From Hypomyces perniciosus (lineage: Eukaryota; Ascomycota; Sordariomycetes; Hypocreales; Hypocreaceae): a DNA stretch of 64,000 nucleotides. The translations under genes were made by a program, and so were the position numbers. Location: the NCBI GenBank assembly GCA_008477525.1, contig SPDT01000001.1, positions 1,860,001 to 1,924,000 on the forward strand, in the 5' to 3' direction. The notes below the pieces were generated by a model. The model did not search any database, was not told the DNA's origin, and saw only the letters and a list, made by a program, of their open reading frames with translations. Shown one piece after another: positions 19,722-30,216 of this stretch; within the stretch, counting starts at the first letter, position 1; each line of letters begins with the position of its first letter.

Positions 19722-22700
19722 ATGGCAAACATGCAGCCACACAATGTGAAGGGCCCTGAAAATGGGCTTGGAACCCACAACAGGCCCTCAGAACCCCAAA
19801 ATACAGTATCGCGGCCTTTCACATTGCAGGAATCTTTGCCCTATTCACCACAAACCTCAACAGCTCCGTTCATTCCTGGTCAGTCACTGCTCGTTGCTCT
19901 TCAACCCTATGTTGTCTCCCCTCTATTAACCCTATACTGCCTTAGATATTATTCCTGATGCAAATATTGGTTACGGCTCGCCAGCTCTCCACGTCTCTGA
20001 CCTGTTCCCCCGCCACGAATTCGATCGACTGAATAGGGAAGCTTTCGGTCAGGCACACATGCCAAGAAACGCCAAACAAGCAGTTGACCTCGTTCTTCAC
20101 GACCTGAAGCCATCGCAGAGAACACAATAGTAAGTCGAAGCGCACAAAAACCTCCAAGTGACTGCCGGTGACCTTGCGCGCAGCAACTTCAGGACGATTC
20201 CGACTGGCCCACCGAACCCATCTTGCACGAGTCTATCCCAAGACCTGTCTCCGATTGCGAAAGCTGTATACGAGAAAGTGGGAGGCTATTTCAAGGCAAC
20301 AAAGCCGAACGCAAACCCTCAAGATTTGAAAGCCGACGGGGACAAGCTTCAGAACCCAGCGAAAGAAGTCCCCGCTTACGGCTCTCTGGGTGCCTCCCAA
20401 GTACCAGGAGTTCGTACAAAAAATCATGAGGCGCACACGTCAAGTTCGGCTAGAATAGAGGTGGTTATACCCTCAAGGAAGAATCCCGATTTATCGGCAT
20501 ACGTCGATACAGGATTTTCACAATCCCAATCATCATTCAGCGCCACACCGCAACAGCAAGGACAAGTCCTGCCTATCATTCCCGAAAATTCTCTGAATAT
20601 TCCTTCGACACCATCCAATCCCCCTCCTTCTGCCTCCAAGCCTACATCATTCAGGGTTGAATTGCCTTCCTCAAGCATCAAGAAAGACGAATACCAGGAG
20701 GTTGCGTATGTGCCATATGCTCCGTCGAACCTTTCGTCTCGCAAAAAAGAGCGACAGGCGTCCACGGAAGTCCACGATCGGCTCGGCGAGAGTCTTGATC
20801 AACGTCAGCGAGCTGAGGCGGCACTTGAAGCCCTTGACTTGTTGACGCGGAGTGTTTTCTCAGCTGTCGGGAGCGTCCTGGGAATGGAACCTGGGTATGA
20901 CCACATTGTGACGCTGACACCGGAACAAGAAGTCACCATGACTGCCACAACGCAGCAAAAAATGCATGGCGCCATTCAAAAAGTGATAGGACTGAAATGT
21001 TACGACAAAGTCCCACTGGAGAGCCTTCTTCACGTCATGAAACTAAGCGATGGCAGCTTGAAACTGATAGACGGCTTGGATATCCGGATCGATGAAAGCT
21101 GGGATGAAGCCGGTGTGGAATCTTGGATCCAGCAGTTGTCTGATATTGAGACAGCGTTGAAGGCTGCTCGTACCTGCTTGCGAGTCTTATCCGGTGGCAG
21201 AGAAGATAAACAGCTCTACTCTGAAACCATTATTCACAAATGCATTGACCTTTTTAAGGCCGTTACCGAAGACATAATCGTTCCTTTGGTGGAACTTCGC
21301 AATTCTGGCCCCTCTGCCAACATCTTTAAGATGCTTCTCAAGCACAAGAAGGCTGTGTTTTCCACATTTGTGTGCTGTCAAAAGCTGTTTGCGCTGCTCG
21401 CCGAGCTGGTTACAAAAATTGAACTCTCGGAAACGGTTTTCAATACACTAGAATATACCACTTCCAAACTCATCTTTGTGGAAAACGCCTACTTCGAGAA
21501 AGACTCGGCTGTTGGTGTTCAAAAATTCGACGGAATTCGATCTGTTGCCATGGACATGCTTTGCCAGATCTTCCTCATTAAGCCCGAGCAAAGACAGGGT
21601 ATCATTGATGACATTCTGACATCACTAGAAAAGCTCCCAGTTGGAAAGCAGAGTTCAAGGCAGTTCAAGCTCACTGAAGGTGGCAGTATTCAACCTGTGT
21701 CGGCATTGATTATGCGACTAGTTCAAGCAAGCTCTGGCAGGGTCGAAGTAAATGAAGCTGGCCGCGCTGCAATGATGCGTGTCCTCAATGATGGCGATGA
21801 GGCAAGTGATGATGATGAGCTCAACCAGCAACCGAAGAAAAAGACCCAGATTACGTCGTCAGTGACAAGCGAGGACCAAGGCGCCCAGCAGCATGCCGTG
21901 GCAATCCAAGAACTTGAAGCGGCAGCAGTACCCCTTACTGACGGTGCTGCTCGAAATGCTTCATATGTCATCAATTTCATCGTGAAACGTGCAATTGGCT
22001 CTACCAAATCTGGAGATACGCCATATCGCAACCTCTTGGATCTTTTTGTTGATGACTTCACAACCTGTCTGGATTCTCCAGACTGGCCATCAGCGGAATT
22101 GTTGCTGCGTCTCTTGATGCTCATGATGGTGCAGCTCTTTGAGGCACCAAAAACTGCTGCCCCTGCAAAGAACATGGCACTCGAGCTGCTTGGCGCTATG
22201 AGCGCGGCTATTTCTCGTCTGCGATCGCATGTCAAGCGGACAGCAAACTCCCTTGAAGGTGGTGATATCGATAACCTGTCACTGTATCTCTCAGAACTGG
22301 CCTGTCACGTCCTTGAGCAGAAGAGTCAGATCGAGCACATAGTTGCATGGGACGGCCCTTACCGAGCTTCGTTGGAGTACCTCCAAGGCCGACTCTCAGA
22401 TGACCCGTATTTGTCCAGTGCAGTCTCGTTTTTTATAACAGACTGGGCTACCCGAGTGCATGCCGGTTACGATTCCATCCAAGATGACGACCATGAACGA
22501 GATCAAGAGCTCGGCCGCCTTGCGTATCGTTTGAGGATGATGATTGACGACAGAAGATGGCTTTTTAGCGAATACACCTTCAGAGCCGTTACCGCAGCCC
22601 AGGCCAAGCTTTCTTACTCAATCATTCTCCTCCGCTCACCACTGTGCGAGTCTTTCAACAAGATTCTCAACATTCTGCTTGGTTCAATGGCCAGCGACCA

Positions 22701-25431
22701 AGCAACTGTTCGCAGCAAGAGTCTCAAAAGTGTCAACCAGGTCCTTGAAACCGACCCGTCCATTTTAGATGGTGACTCGACCGTAATTCAACTGATTCTT
22801 GATTGCTCAAGTGATTCTTCCACTCAAGTGAGAGACTCAGCACTTGGTCTACTGGGCAACTGCATAGGGATGCGGCCTGTCTTGGAGTCGTCCCTGACGC
22901 CGAAAATCATTGAGAGATTCCAGGATGCCGGCGTAGGTGTTAGAAAGCGGGCTATGAAGCTTGCTCGTGACATCTACCTTCGAAATCGAAGCAAGGTGCT
23001 TCGTAGTGCGATAGGGAATGGTCTTCTTCGACGCGTGCAAGATCCTGACGATGGGGTTAGAGATTTGGCCCGCCAGATGATAGAGGAGGTTTGGTTTGCT
23101 CCGTTCTACGGTAATGACAGCACTGCCGAATTTCAGACATCTCTTACAGAGCATGTTGCTCTCATTATTCAAACGGTCAAGACTGGGAACGTTACCGAGA
23201 TTCTTGACAAGGTGTTTCAAACTATCCTCAGGCCCCAGAACAAGTCCCTGGAAGGGCCGTTTTCCGTTTGCTCCAAGCTCGTCGGAGATATGTTCGGGCT
23301 CATTGATAACCCAGACTCAGAAGACGGGGCCCCCTCTGGTCGTGATGCCTTGCAGGTACTTACAATATTTGCCAAAGCTGACCCAAAGCTGTTCACCTTC
23401 GAGCAGATTCGGCTTCTCAAACCTCATCTTGCTAGCTTTAGTGGCACCGATGAATTGGCAGCATTCCGTGCCGTGACGGTGATTTACAAGCGGGTACTCC
23501 CACAGTTGCCAATGGCTCATTCGGAATTTCTCACCGAGGTTCGCCTCCAGCTGCTCAAGGGTATAGGAAAGATTTCTTCCCGTGGAGCACTGGATGACTT
23601 GATTGCTTGCGCTCGAGTTGTATGCGATCTCCTGAAAGATTTTGGACCATTGGCCAACCTTGTTGCCTCGAGCTTGACGGGGATTCAAAAGCTTGGAGTT
23701 GGTCCAATGGATAACAAGCGAATCAACCATCTTTGTGCTTACTCCATCATTGTGGGCAGTGTTGGCAAGCATTGCGACCTGGATCAACAAATGCGGGTTT
23801 TCAAGACACGGTTTCCCAAATGGCAAGGTGATTCCGTTCCGCGGCTCATTGTCGACGTTCTATCGCCATTTGCCTCACCCTCTCAGCCCTTGGAGGCCCG
23901 CAAGGCCTCCCTCGAGGCGATCGGTCTGGTGTGCCAATCGTGGCCAAGAAATTATGTTCTTGCCAAGGTCTACACAGGCTTTCAGCAAGTGTTCCATGAA
24001 CGAGTGCCTATTCTTGAGACCATGATACTTAGATCTTTCAAAGAATTCCTCCTTATAGAAGAAAGGCGATCCGAAGCTGCGTCTGAAGCTGGCTCTGAGG
24101 AGAAGGGGAAAAAGAAGGAATTGACCGTCATGGGAGGCACTAACTTTGATGACGTTGCCAGTGCTACAACTCAAAGGTTTCTCAAAGACATCACCCGAAT
24201 TTCCCTGGGGAGCCAGGACGAGCATGCATTCCTCGCAATGGAGGTTTTGGGTAGCATCAACCGGCAGGGCCTTACACACCCGAAGGAAACTGGAGTGACG
24301 TTGATAACACTAGAGACATCGGCAAACCGGAAAATCGCAGAGCTTGCCTTTATCGAACACCGCTCACTACACGAGAAGCACGAAACGGTACTTGAAAGGG
24401 AGTATGTGAAAGCAGTTCAGTCGGCCTACAACTACCAGCGGGACGTTGTGAAAGATTCTCACGGGGCAACAACAGAGCCATTCCAATCTAAGCTTCACTT
24501 GATGATGGAGGTTCTGAAAATCAGCAAGATGAAGAACCGACAGCGGTTTCTGGAGAAGCTATGTGGTCAGGTGGACTTTGACTTGGCGAAGTTGGATGGG
24601 TCAGGAGAGATGCCGCCGCACGTTGACTTTTCGCGCTTCATCATCGAGAATCTTGCCTTCTTTGAGTATCAGACGGTCGGAGAACTGCAAAGCGCGGTGA
24701 ATACGATGGAGAAGATTGTCACGACTACCGGTGCGACGGTTGCCCAAGCCATCGAGTCTGAGGTGTTCAATGTCCGCTTGGACGTGGACCAGCCAGGGCA
24801 AGTGGGTACGGCGGACCAAGTGATGGTGGCAGCGCCAGCACCAGTGGACGGGCAGCTGAACCCAGGCGGAGTGCCTTTGAGTGGAGATGCCGGTGCGGCC
24901 ATGTCAGTGGATCCACGCCGGCTTCGTCAATTGACCGCCGGGTCTATCATCTTACTGTCGTTGTGGGAAGCTCGAACACACCTTAGACGACTCTATGGAA
25001 TGGGAACAAACCGACACGATAGCAAGGCCAAAGCCCTGACCAAAGACCTCAACAAAACACCGGTGAAGGTGCAAGGAGTTCATGGAGATAAACTTTGGGA
25101 TGAGGTGGCGTCTCATATGAGTGGGCTCGAATCGAGTACAAAGATGGCGCAAAAATGCAGGGGCTTTGTGGAGCTAATGAACGTGGACAAAGAGTTCAAG
25201 GTGAAGGATGAAGATGACGACATGGCCCTGGATGGACCAAGCACGCCCAGTGAGGGCGAGGATGATGGTGAGATGCCCGAGAGAGGTCGCAAGAGGAAGG
25301 GCGCAGGCACACCAGGCGGACGCAAAAAGCGAGCACGGTCTGGTTCTCAGCCACGTAAACGGGGTCGACCACGCAAACAAAGCATGGAGCAGCACAACGA
25401 CGGCGGGGAAGATGAGATGGACTGGATCTAG
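19722..25431 (+). CDS. SCC2: Cohesin loader SCC2/Mis4 (NIPBL)
   Basis: HEAT-repeat adherin that, with Scc4, loads cohesin onto chromosomes (family knowledge). Exons are 19722-19878, 19946-20129 and 20184-25431, giving 1,862 residues. The first two exons encode the conserved N-terminus (RPFTLQESLPYSP, HEFDRLNREAF, LVLHDLKPSQ) that binds Scc4 in this family. A disordered Pro/Ser-rich stretch follows, then the long HEAT array. Strong Scc2 segments include MRVLNDGDEASDDD, LLRRVQDPDDGVRDLARQ and FHERVPILETMILRSFKEFL. The C-terminal 70 residues are acidic then strongly basic. They contain RKRGRPRK (25354-25377), a good AT-hook core, before the end DEMDWI. The ATG at 20223 and the main-exon frame starts are internal and not the true start. 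Confidence 0.95.
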
Positions 25432-25905
25432 ACAATGGTTTGGGACGGCTGGCGTCGGATTATACTGGCATTTTTCTTTTCTTAGTGGCATGCAAGGCGC
25501 CTTGTTTTTATAACCAGCCGGGGTTGAGTGGTAGCGGACGATGGAATGACGAGACGTTGATGATGTTTCTTGGGTGGTGCCTGATTAGAAGACACTACGT
25601 ACATATGGGGGGGTGTTGGCTGCTTCTAGAGAGAGAACAAGACCAGGGGAAGATGGTGTATCCAAGGGTGGCGTTTTTGGGACGATACGGGGCATTTCGA
25701 CGATACCTAAACTAAAGCTCATGTACGATACTTACCGATCTTTATAAAGATGGTAGAAACTGGCTCACCGCTGGCTTATAGTATAATATCGAATTTTCCA
25801 ACGTGGTTACGAAGTACACGCGAGCATGGTTTTCTGCGCCACTACGTGACAATGACGCTTGCATGCAGAGTCCAGCTACTCTGTATTACCTCTCCGCCAT
25901 ACGAG

Positions 25906-25937
25906 GTAGTAGTAGTAGTAGTAGTAATAGTAGTAAC
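25906..25937 (+). repeat. GTA trinucleotide microsatellite
   Basis: Ten GTA-type triplets with one interruption (GTAATA) in the SCC2 downstream region. Confidence 0.85.
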
Positions 25938-26770
25938 AGATTTTTGGTACCCAACGAATTATGCTGGGCTGCCTACTAGGTAGTTCTTTGTTGGTGATAG
26001 GTTGTCTATGAACAACACAGCCAAACAACCAAGGCTAGCCCGGCAACCTGGACCATGGGCCCGGATACTTGAGGACAGTGGCTGGCTTCTCCATTGTCTA
26101 TAATAGTGATTGTCTTACACTTGAGTCTCGTGAGCAGTACTAGTACTGGGTAGTCTATGCGTTGTCAGGGTGCGGTTGTTGGTCTGACGTCAGGTGGCTT
26201 TGAGGTGACAACCGGCAGAGGATCTCCCAAAACGGGATCTTCCAAGACGGGATCCAACGGGAGGATCTGTAGACTGCATGTGCCAAGGCCAAGCAATTTG
26301 CAGTGATACTGTACGAAGTAGCTTGGCAAACTTGGCAGATGCAAGCTATTAAAGATGAATTGTACTACTACTTCTGCTGCTGCTGCTGCTACTACTCTGT
26401 GATTGAAGCGCTATTGAAAGAGTGTTTGTGAGTCTGAGCGGTAACTCACAAAGGGGAAGTCCAGGCGGAGGGAGGCCTCCTCATTGTATGGAGTAGGATT
26501 GATTACTGGGTACCTTACTCGTAGGTATGTACGAAGTACGGAGTAGGTATGTATGCACATAGATAGGTAGTACGGAGTATTAGTGCTAGTAGTGCTATTG
26601 ACAGCTCAACAACCCCCTGAACCCTTATGCTACTACTAGTAGTAGTACTAGATCACGGCGCTCCCCAACTTGATTTCTCCCTCTTCCTACACATTGTCAC
26701 CCACGTATCGTCATATCTTGGGCCTTGCTACTTTTTGTTTGTTGCGGCACTGTGATATCAATTGGTTTTG

Positions 26771-26790
26771 ATTTTATTTTATTTTATTTT
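26771..26790 (+). repeat. ATTTT pentanucleotide repeat
   Basis: Four ATTTT units in tandem, about 0.9 kb upstream of the VCX1 ATG. Confidence 0.85.
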
Positions 26791-26930
26791 ATATATCTCT
26801 GCTGCATCTCTCGAATATTTTCCCCTTGCGTTCAACTGCTACCAAGACGACGCGCCCGCGCGGAACAGCACAGCCTCCCGCCAATATATACACCCCCGTC
26901 CCGCGAATAGAGGCATCGCCACACCCCCCA

Positions 26931-26964
26931 GCATAGCATAGCATAGCATTGCATTGCATTGCAT
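26931..26964 (+). repeat. GCATA/GCATT pentanucleotide repeat
   Basis: Three GCATA units switch to three GCATT units plus a partial copy. The lengths match, so the second block may be a point variant of the first that spread by slippage. Confidence 0.85.
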
Positions 26965-27687
26965 CCCTCTCTTCTGCCTTGCTGTCAGCCGGTCGGAGCC
27001 TCGGAGACGAAGACGGCAGCGAGAGCCAGAGCCAAGAGCCCAGAGCCAAGACAGGTGAGCGGCTATTCGAAGCACTGCCGCGATCTGACCGAGACGTGTG
27101 TTTTGCGGGCGGCGCGGTGTTGGAGCCACCAGAATACGACATCTAATATCCAACATTCATTCCTCTTGCGAAATACCAAACGAGGCGAAGCGGGCGGCCT
27201 CGCCTACTCCTACACACGATTCGTTGTTGATAAAAAAAAGCCGTCAGAACTCAACAGTTCGCGCAGATTGTGCTGCCCTCCACAGAACAAGGAACCGAGC
27301 CGATATTTGTGTGGACCACCCAAACACACCCAAACACGCCCTAGGCCGGGTTTTTTTTTCCTCAACAGCACCATGTCATGTGAGTTTATGCCTGTCCTCC
27401 CATAGTACGAGTACGAGTAATATCCATCCGGCTTCGCCGACTGCTAGCGACCATTATCATACTGTTGTCATCTTGCACCGCCTTCAATGGGCGGCAGCGG
27501 CAGCAGCTGAAGTTTCATCTTTGAATACTTACTGCTTGCTACCTCTCCTTCTTCCTGTTTTCCTACTGTCCTTACTGTCACCCACTATTATTACATTACC
27601 CTTGTCTCCCCCCTGTCTCATGCCGTTTGGCGCCCTTGAAGCTGCCCGCTTCCGTTTGGAGCCACTCGAGCTCCCCACACTCTACGG

Positions 27688-29548
27688 ATGTCGTCCTCGT
27701 CCAGAGAGAAGCTAACCAACTTCCTGTCAGTCAACCACTTCAGTATCAAGCGCCAGGCGCATTCAGTCAGTCGCTCGAGTAACGACCAGTTATGGAACCC
27801 ATTCCGACATCTTCACCATTCGCGTGAGAGTCAGAAACGGAGCATAAGTCGCGCCGATACTTGGAATGGCCCCAGTCTTGAAGCGCAACTGGAGGGAACC
27901 GACAATGGCGAGCATCTTACCCACGCCGCCACTTCACCTAACCCTCCCACCGGACCGCGAGATTTGTCAACACCTGTGTTTGGCAGGGGCACTGATGAGA
28001 CTGTCAAGGTGGCGAGCGAAGATAGTGGTGATGGGACGACGACCAACAGATCAGCAGCCGAGGGCGAGACCAGCGTACGGAAACGAAAAGGCGAAGAGGA
28101 GACATTGGATCGATCCGCTGTGGAGGAGCAGGACTACAGCAAGAGGAGAAAGCCCAAGAAAAATGGTCTCATCCGCCATGTCCAGCCAAAGGAGCCGTTC
28201 ACTGTCGCCAACCAAATCCAGCGAACAATACTCAACTCATGGATCAACCTGTTGATCATCGCAGCCCCCGTCGGCATTGCCCTGAACTACGTCAGATCCG
28301 TCAACCGCATCGCCGTCTTCGTCGTCAATTTCATTGCCATTATTCCGCTGGCCGCCATGCTTAGCTTTGCGACTGAGGAGATTGCTCTCCGCACTGGAGA
28401 GACGCTAGGTGGTCTGTTGAATGCCACCTTTGGTAATGCTGTCGAGCTCATCGTCGCCATCATTGCCCTCATCGATGGCAAAGTCGCCATTGTCCAGACC
28501 TCGCTCATTGGCTCCATTCTTTCCAACCTGCTGCTTGTCATGGGTTTCTGTTTCTTCTTCGGCGGACTGCGGCGCCGGGAGCAGTATTTCAATACCGTCG
28601 TGGCCCAGACTGCCGCTTCTATGCTGGCTCTTGCCACTGCTTCTGTCATTGTCCCGACAGTTTTCGACGCCGCTGCCGACACGCCTACTGATAAGGTGGC
28701 CAAGCTCTCACGTGGAACATCTGTCATCCTTCTTATCGTCTACGGCGCCTATTTGCTCTTCCAGCTCAAGACTCACCAGGAAGTGTTCAACGAGGAAAGC
28801 CAAAAGGTGCCAGCCAGGCCATGGGGTTCTGATATGAATGTTGGCCAGGGGTTGGCTGGTGCCCTTGCACTTGGTATGAGCCACGGGCTCGCGGACACCA
28901 AAGACACGGAGAGTCAGGTGGCTAAGATGCTTATGAACCCACCTCGAGTCAATTTGCAGGGTGAGGAGGAAGAAGAAGAGGAGGACCCTCAGCTCCATTT
29001 CTTTGTCGCCCTTGGTACTCTTGCCGCTTCCACTGCTATTATCGCACTCTGCGCCGAGTACATGGTCGGCTCTATCGATGCCATTACTCAAGGAGGCGGT
29101 CTCTCAGAAGAGTTTGTTGGCTTGATCCTGCTCCCCATTGTTGGAAACGCTGCCGAGCATGCCACTGCCGTTACTGTCGCTATCAAGGACAAGATGGATT
29201 TGGCTATTGGTGTTGCCGTCGGGTCTAGCATGCAAGTTGCGCTCTTCCTTATCCCCCTGCTGGTCGTCATTGGCTGGGGCATGAATATCGATGCCATGAA
29301 CCTCAGCTTCGACACCTTCCAGGTTGCCGTCATGTTTGTCGCTGTGTTGCTGGTCAACTATCTCATTGGAGATGGTAAGAGCCATTGGCTGGAGGGATTC
29401 CTTCTGATATGCCTATATGCCATCATCGCCGTCTGCGCATTTTGTAAGTTGCCTTCCCTGTGGCTATCTATTCTGATGGAACCGACTGCTAACATCTTTC
29501 GTGCTTTTAGGGTATCCTAACCAAGATGTTGACACTGCCTCTGCTTAG
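27688..29548 (+). CDS. VCX1: Vacuolar Ca2+/H+ exchanger (VCX1/CAX)
   Basis: Cation/proton exchanger of the CAX family that moves cytosolic calcium into the vacuole (family knowledge). Exons are 27688-29443 and 29511-29548, giving 597 residues. A hydrophilic N-terminal extension of about 170 residues, with basic clusters near 131-160, precedes about eleven membrane segments. Both CAX selectivity repeats are present: GNAVELIVAI (249 onward) and GNAAEHATAV in the second half. The acidic linker GEEEEEEEDPQ separates the halves as usual. The second exon adds the short tail WYPNQDVDTASA. Yeast Vcx1 is about 411 residues, so the N-terminal extension is long, though extended forms are common in filamentous fungi. 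It may be autoinhibitory, which is inference. Confidence 0.94.
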
Positions 29549-29623
29549 AGCGCTGTTCCCCTTTTATTCAATTGCGTGTCAAAACATCACGACACTATCA
29601 CTCGCTTGAGTAAACCAACCTTT

Positions 29624-29660
<37 letters not shown>
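29624..29660 (+). repeat. CTA trinucleotide microsatellite
   Basis: Twelve perfect CTA units in the VCX1 3' flank. Confidence 0.95.
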
Positions 29661-29772
29661 CATCGTCTTGTTGCGAATTAGAGCGTATTGTAGTAAGTAA
29701 TCAGGCCACCCCCAAATGAAGGCCCCTCTTCAGCAATTTCTCTGTATTATATTCACTACACAAAGTGCTCTC

Positions 29773-29829
29773 TTTTTTTTTTTTTTTTTTTTTTTTTTTG
29801 GTTTTTGGTTTTTGGTTTTTGGTTTTTGG
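29773..29829 (+). repeat. T27 homopolymer followed by GGTTTTT repeats
   Basis: A run of 27 T residues is followed directly by four GGTTTTT heptamers. Homopolymer length may be imprecise because of sequencing error. Confidence 0.85.
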
Positions 29830-30216
29830 GTTTGGGAACAGCTATCAGGTTACTGGCGGAAGGGGACTTTTGAACTGCTGTTTCGCACCATGATTCCCCT
29901 GTAAAACAAGAAGAAACAAGGATAAAGGAAAAAGTGAAAGAAAGAAGACAGAGTCTCAAGGCTTTTTATCGTTCGTTACGTAGACTGTTAGTACTGTTGC
30001 GCCTTATTGATACACGTTAAGATGCAAAATAAAACCTTTCTTCGTACTTGGAAGTCCTTGTTTCTGGGGGTGAATGCGACTCACATCTCGCATATCGATC
30101 GAATCCTTTTACTGCATGCATACTCGTAGCTCCATTATACCCAAAATGCCAGAACAACAAACGAAATAGAAATACATGCATCGCACATATCTGATCCTCC
30201 TACATAAAACAAAACT

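Larger units (their letters stand above)
25432..27687. other. Intergenic region, SCC2 to VCX1
   Basis: About 2.26 kb holding the SCC2 3' flank and the VCX1 promoter and leader. It is rich in microsatellites and carries TACGGAGTA copies at 26537 and 26571. Open frames at 26959-27405 and 27098-27715 overlap the likely VCX1 leader. They look like unspliced 5' UTR rather than genes. Confidence 0.55.
29549..30216. other. Intergenic region between convergent VCX1 and IML1
   Basis: The 668-nt 3' flank shared by two convergent genes contains two simple repeats (listed separately). No gene is seen. Confidence 0.6.

Noticed and set aside
20158..20183. Possible start of SCC2 at the beginning of the long exon frame
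   Set aside because: The frame there begins with a non-ATG codon, and the conserved N-terminus lies in two upstream exons that join in phase.
27098..27715. 205-codon frame overlapping the VCX1 start
   Set aside because: It runs out of frame through the VCX1 leader and start. The composition is microsatellite-like and there is no domain.
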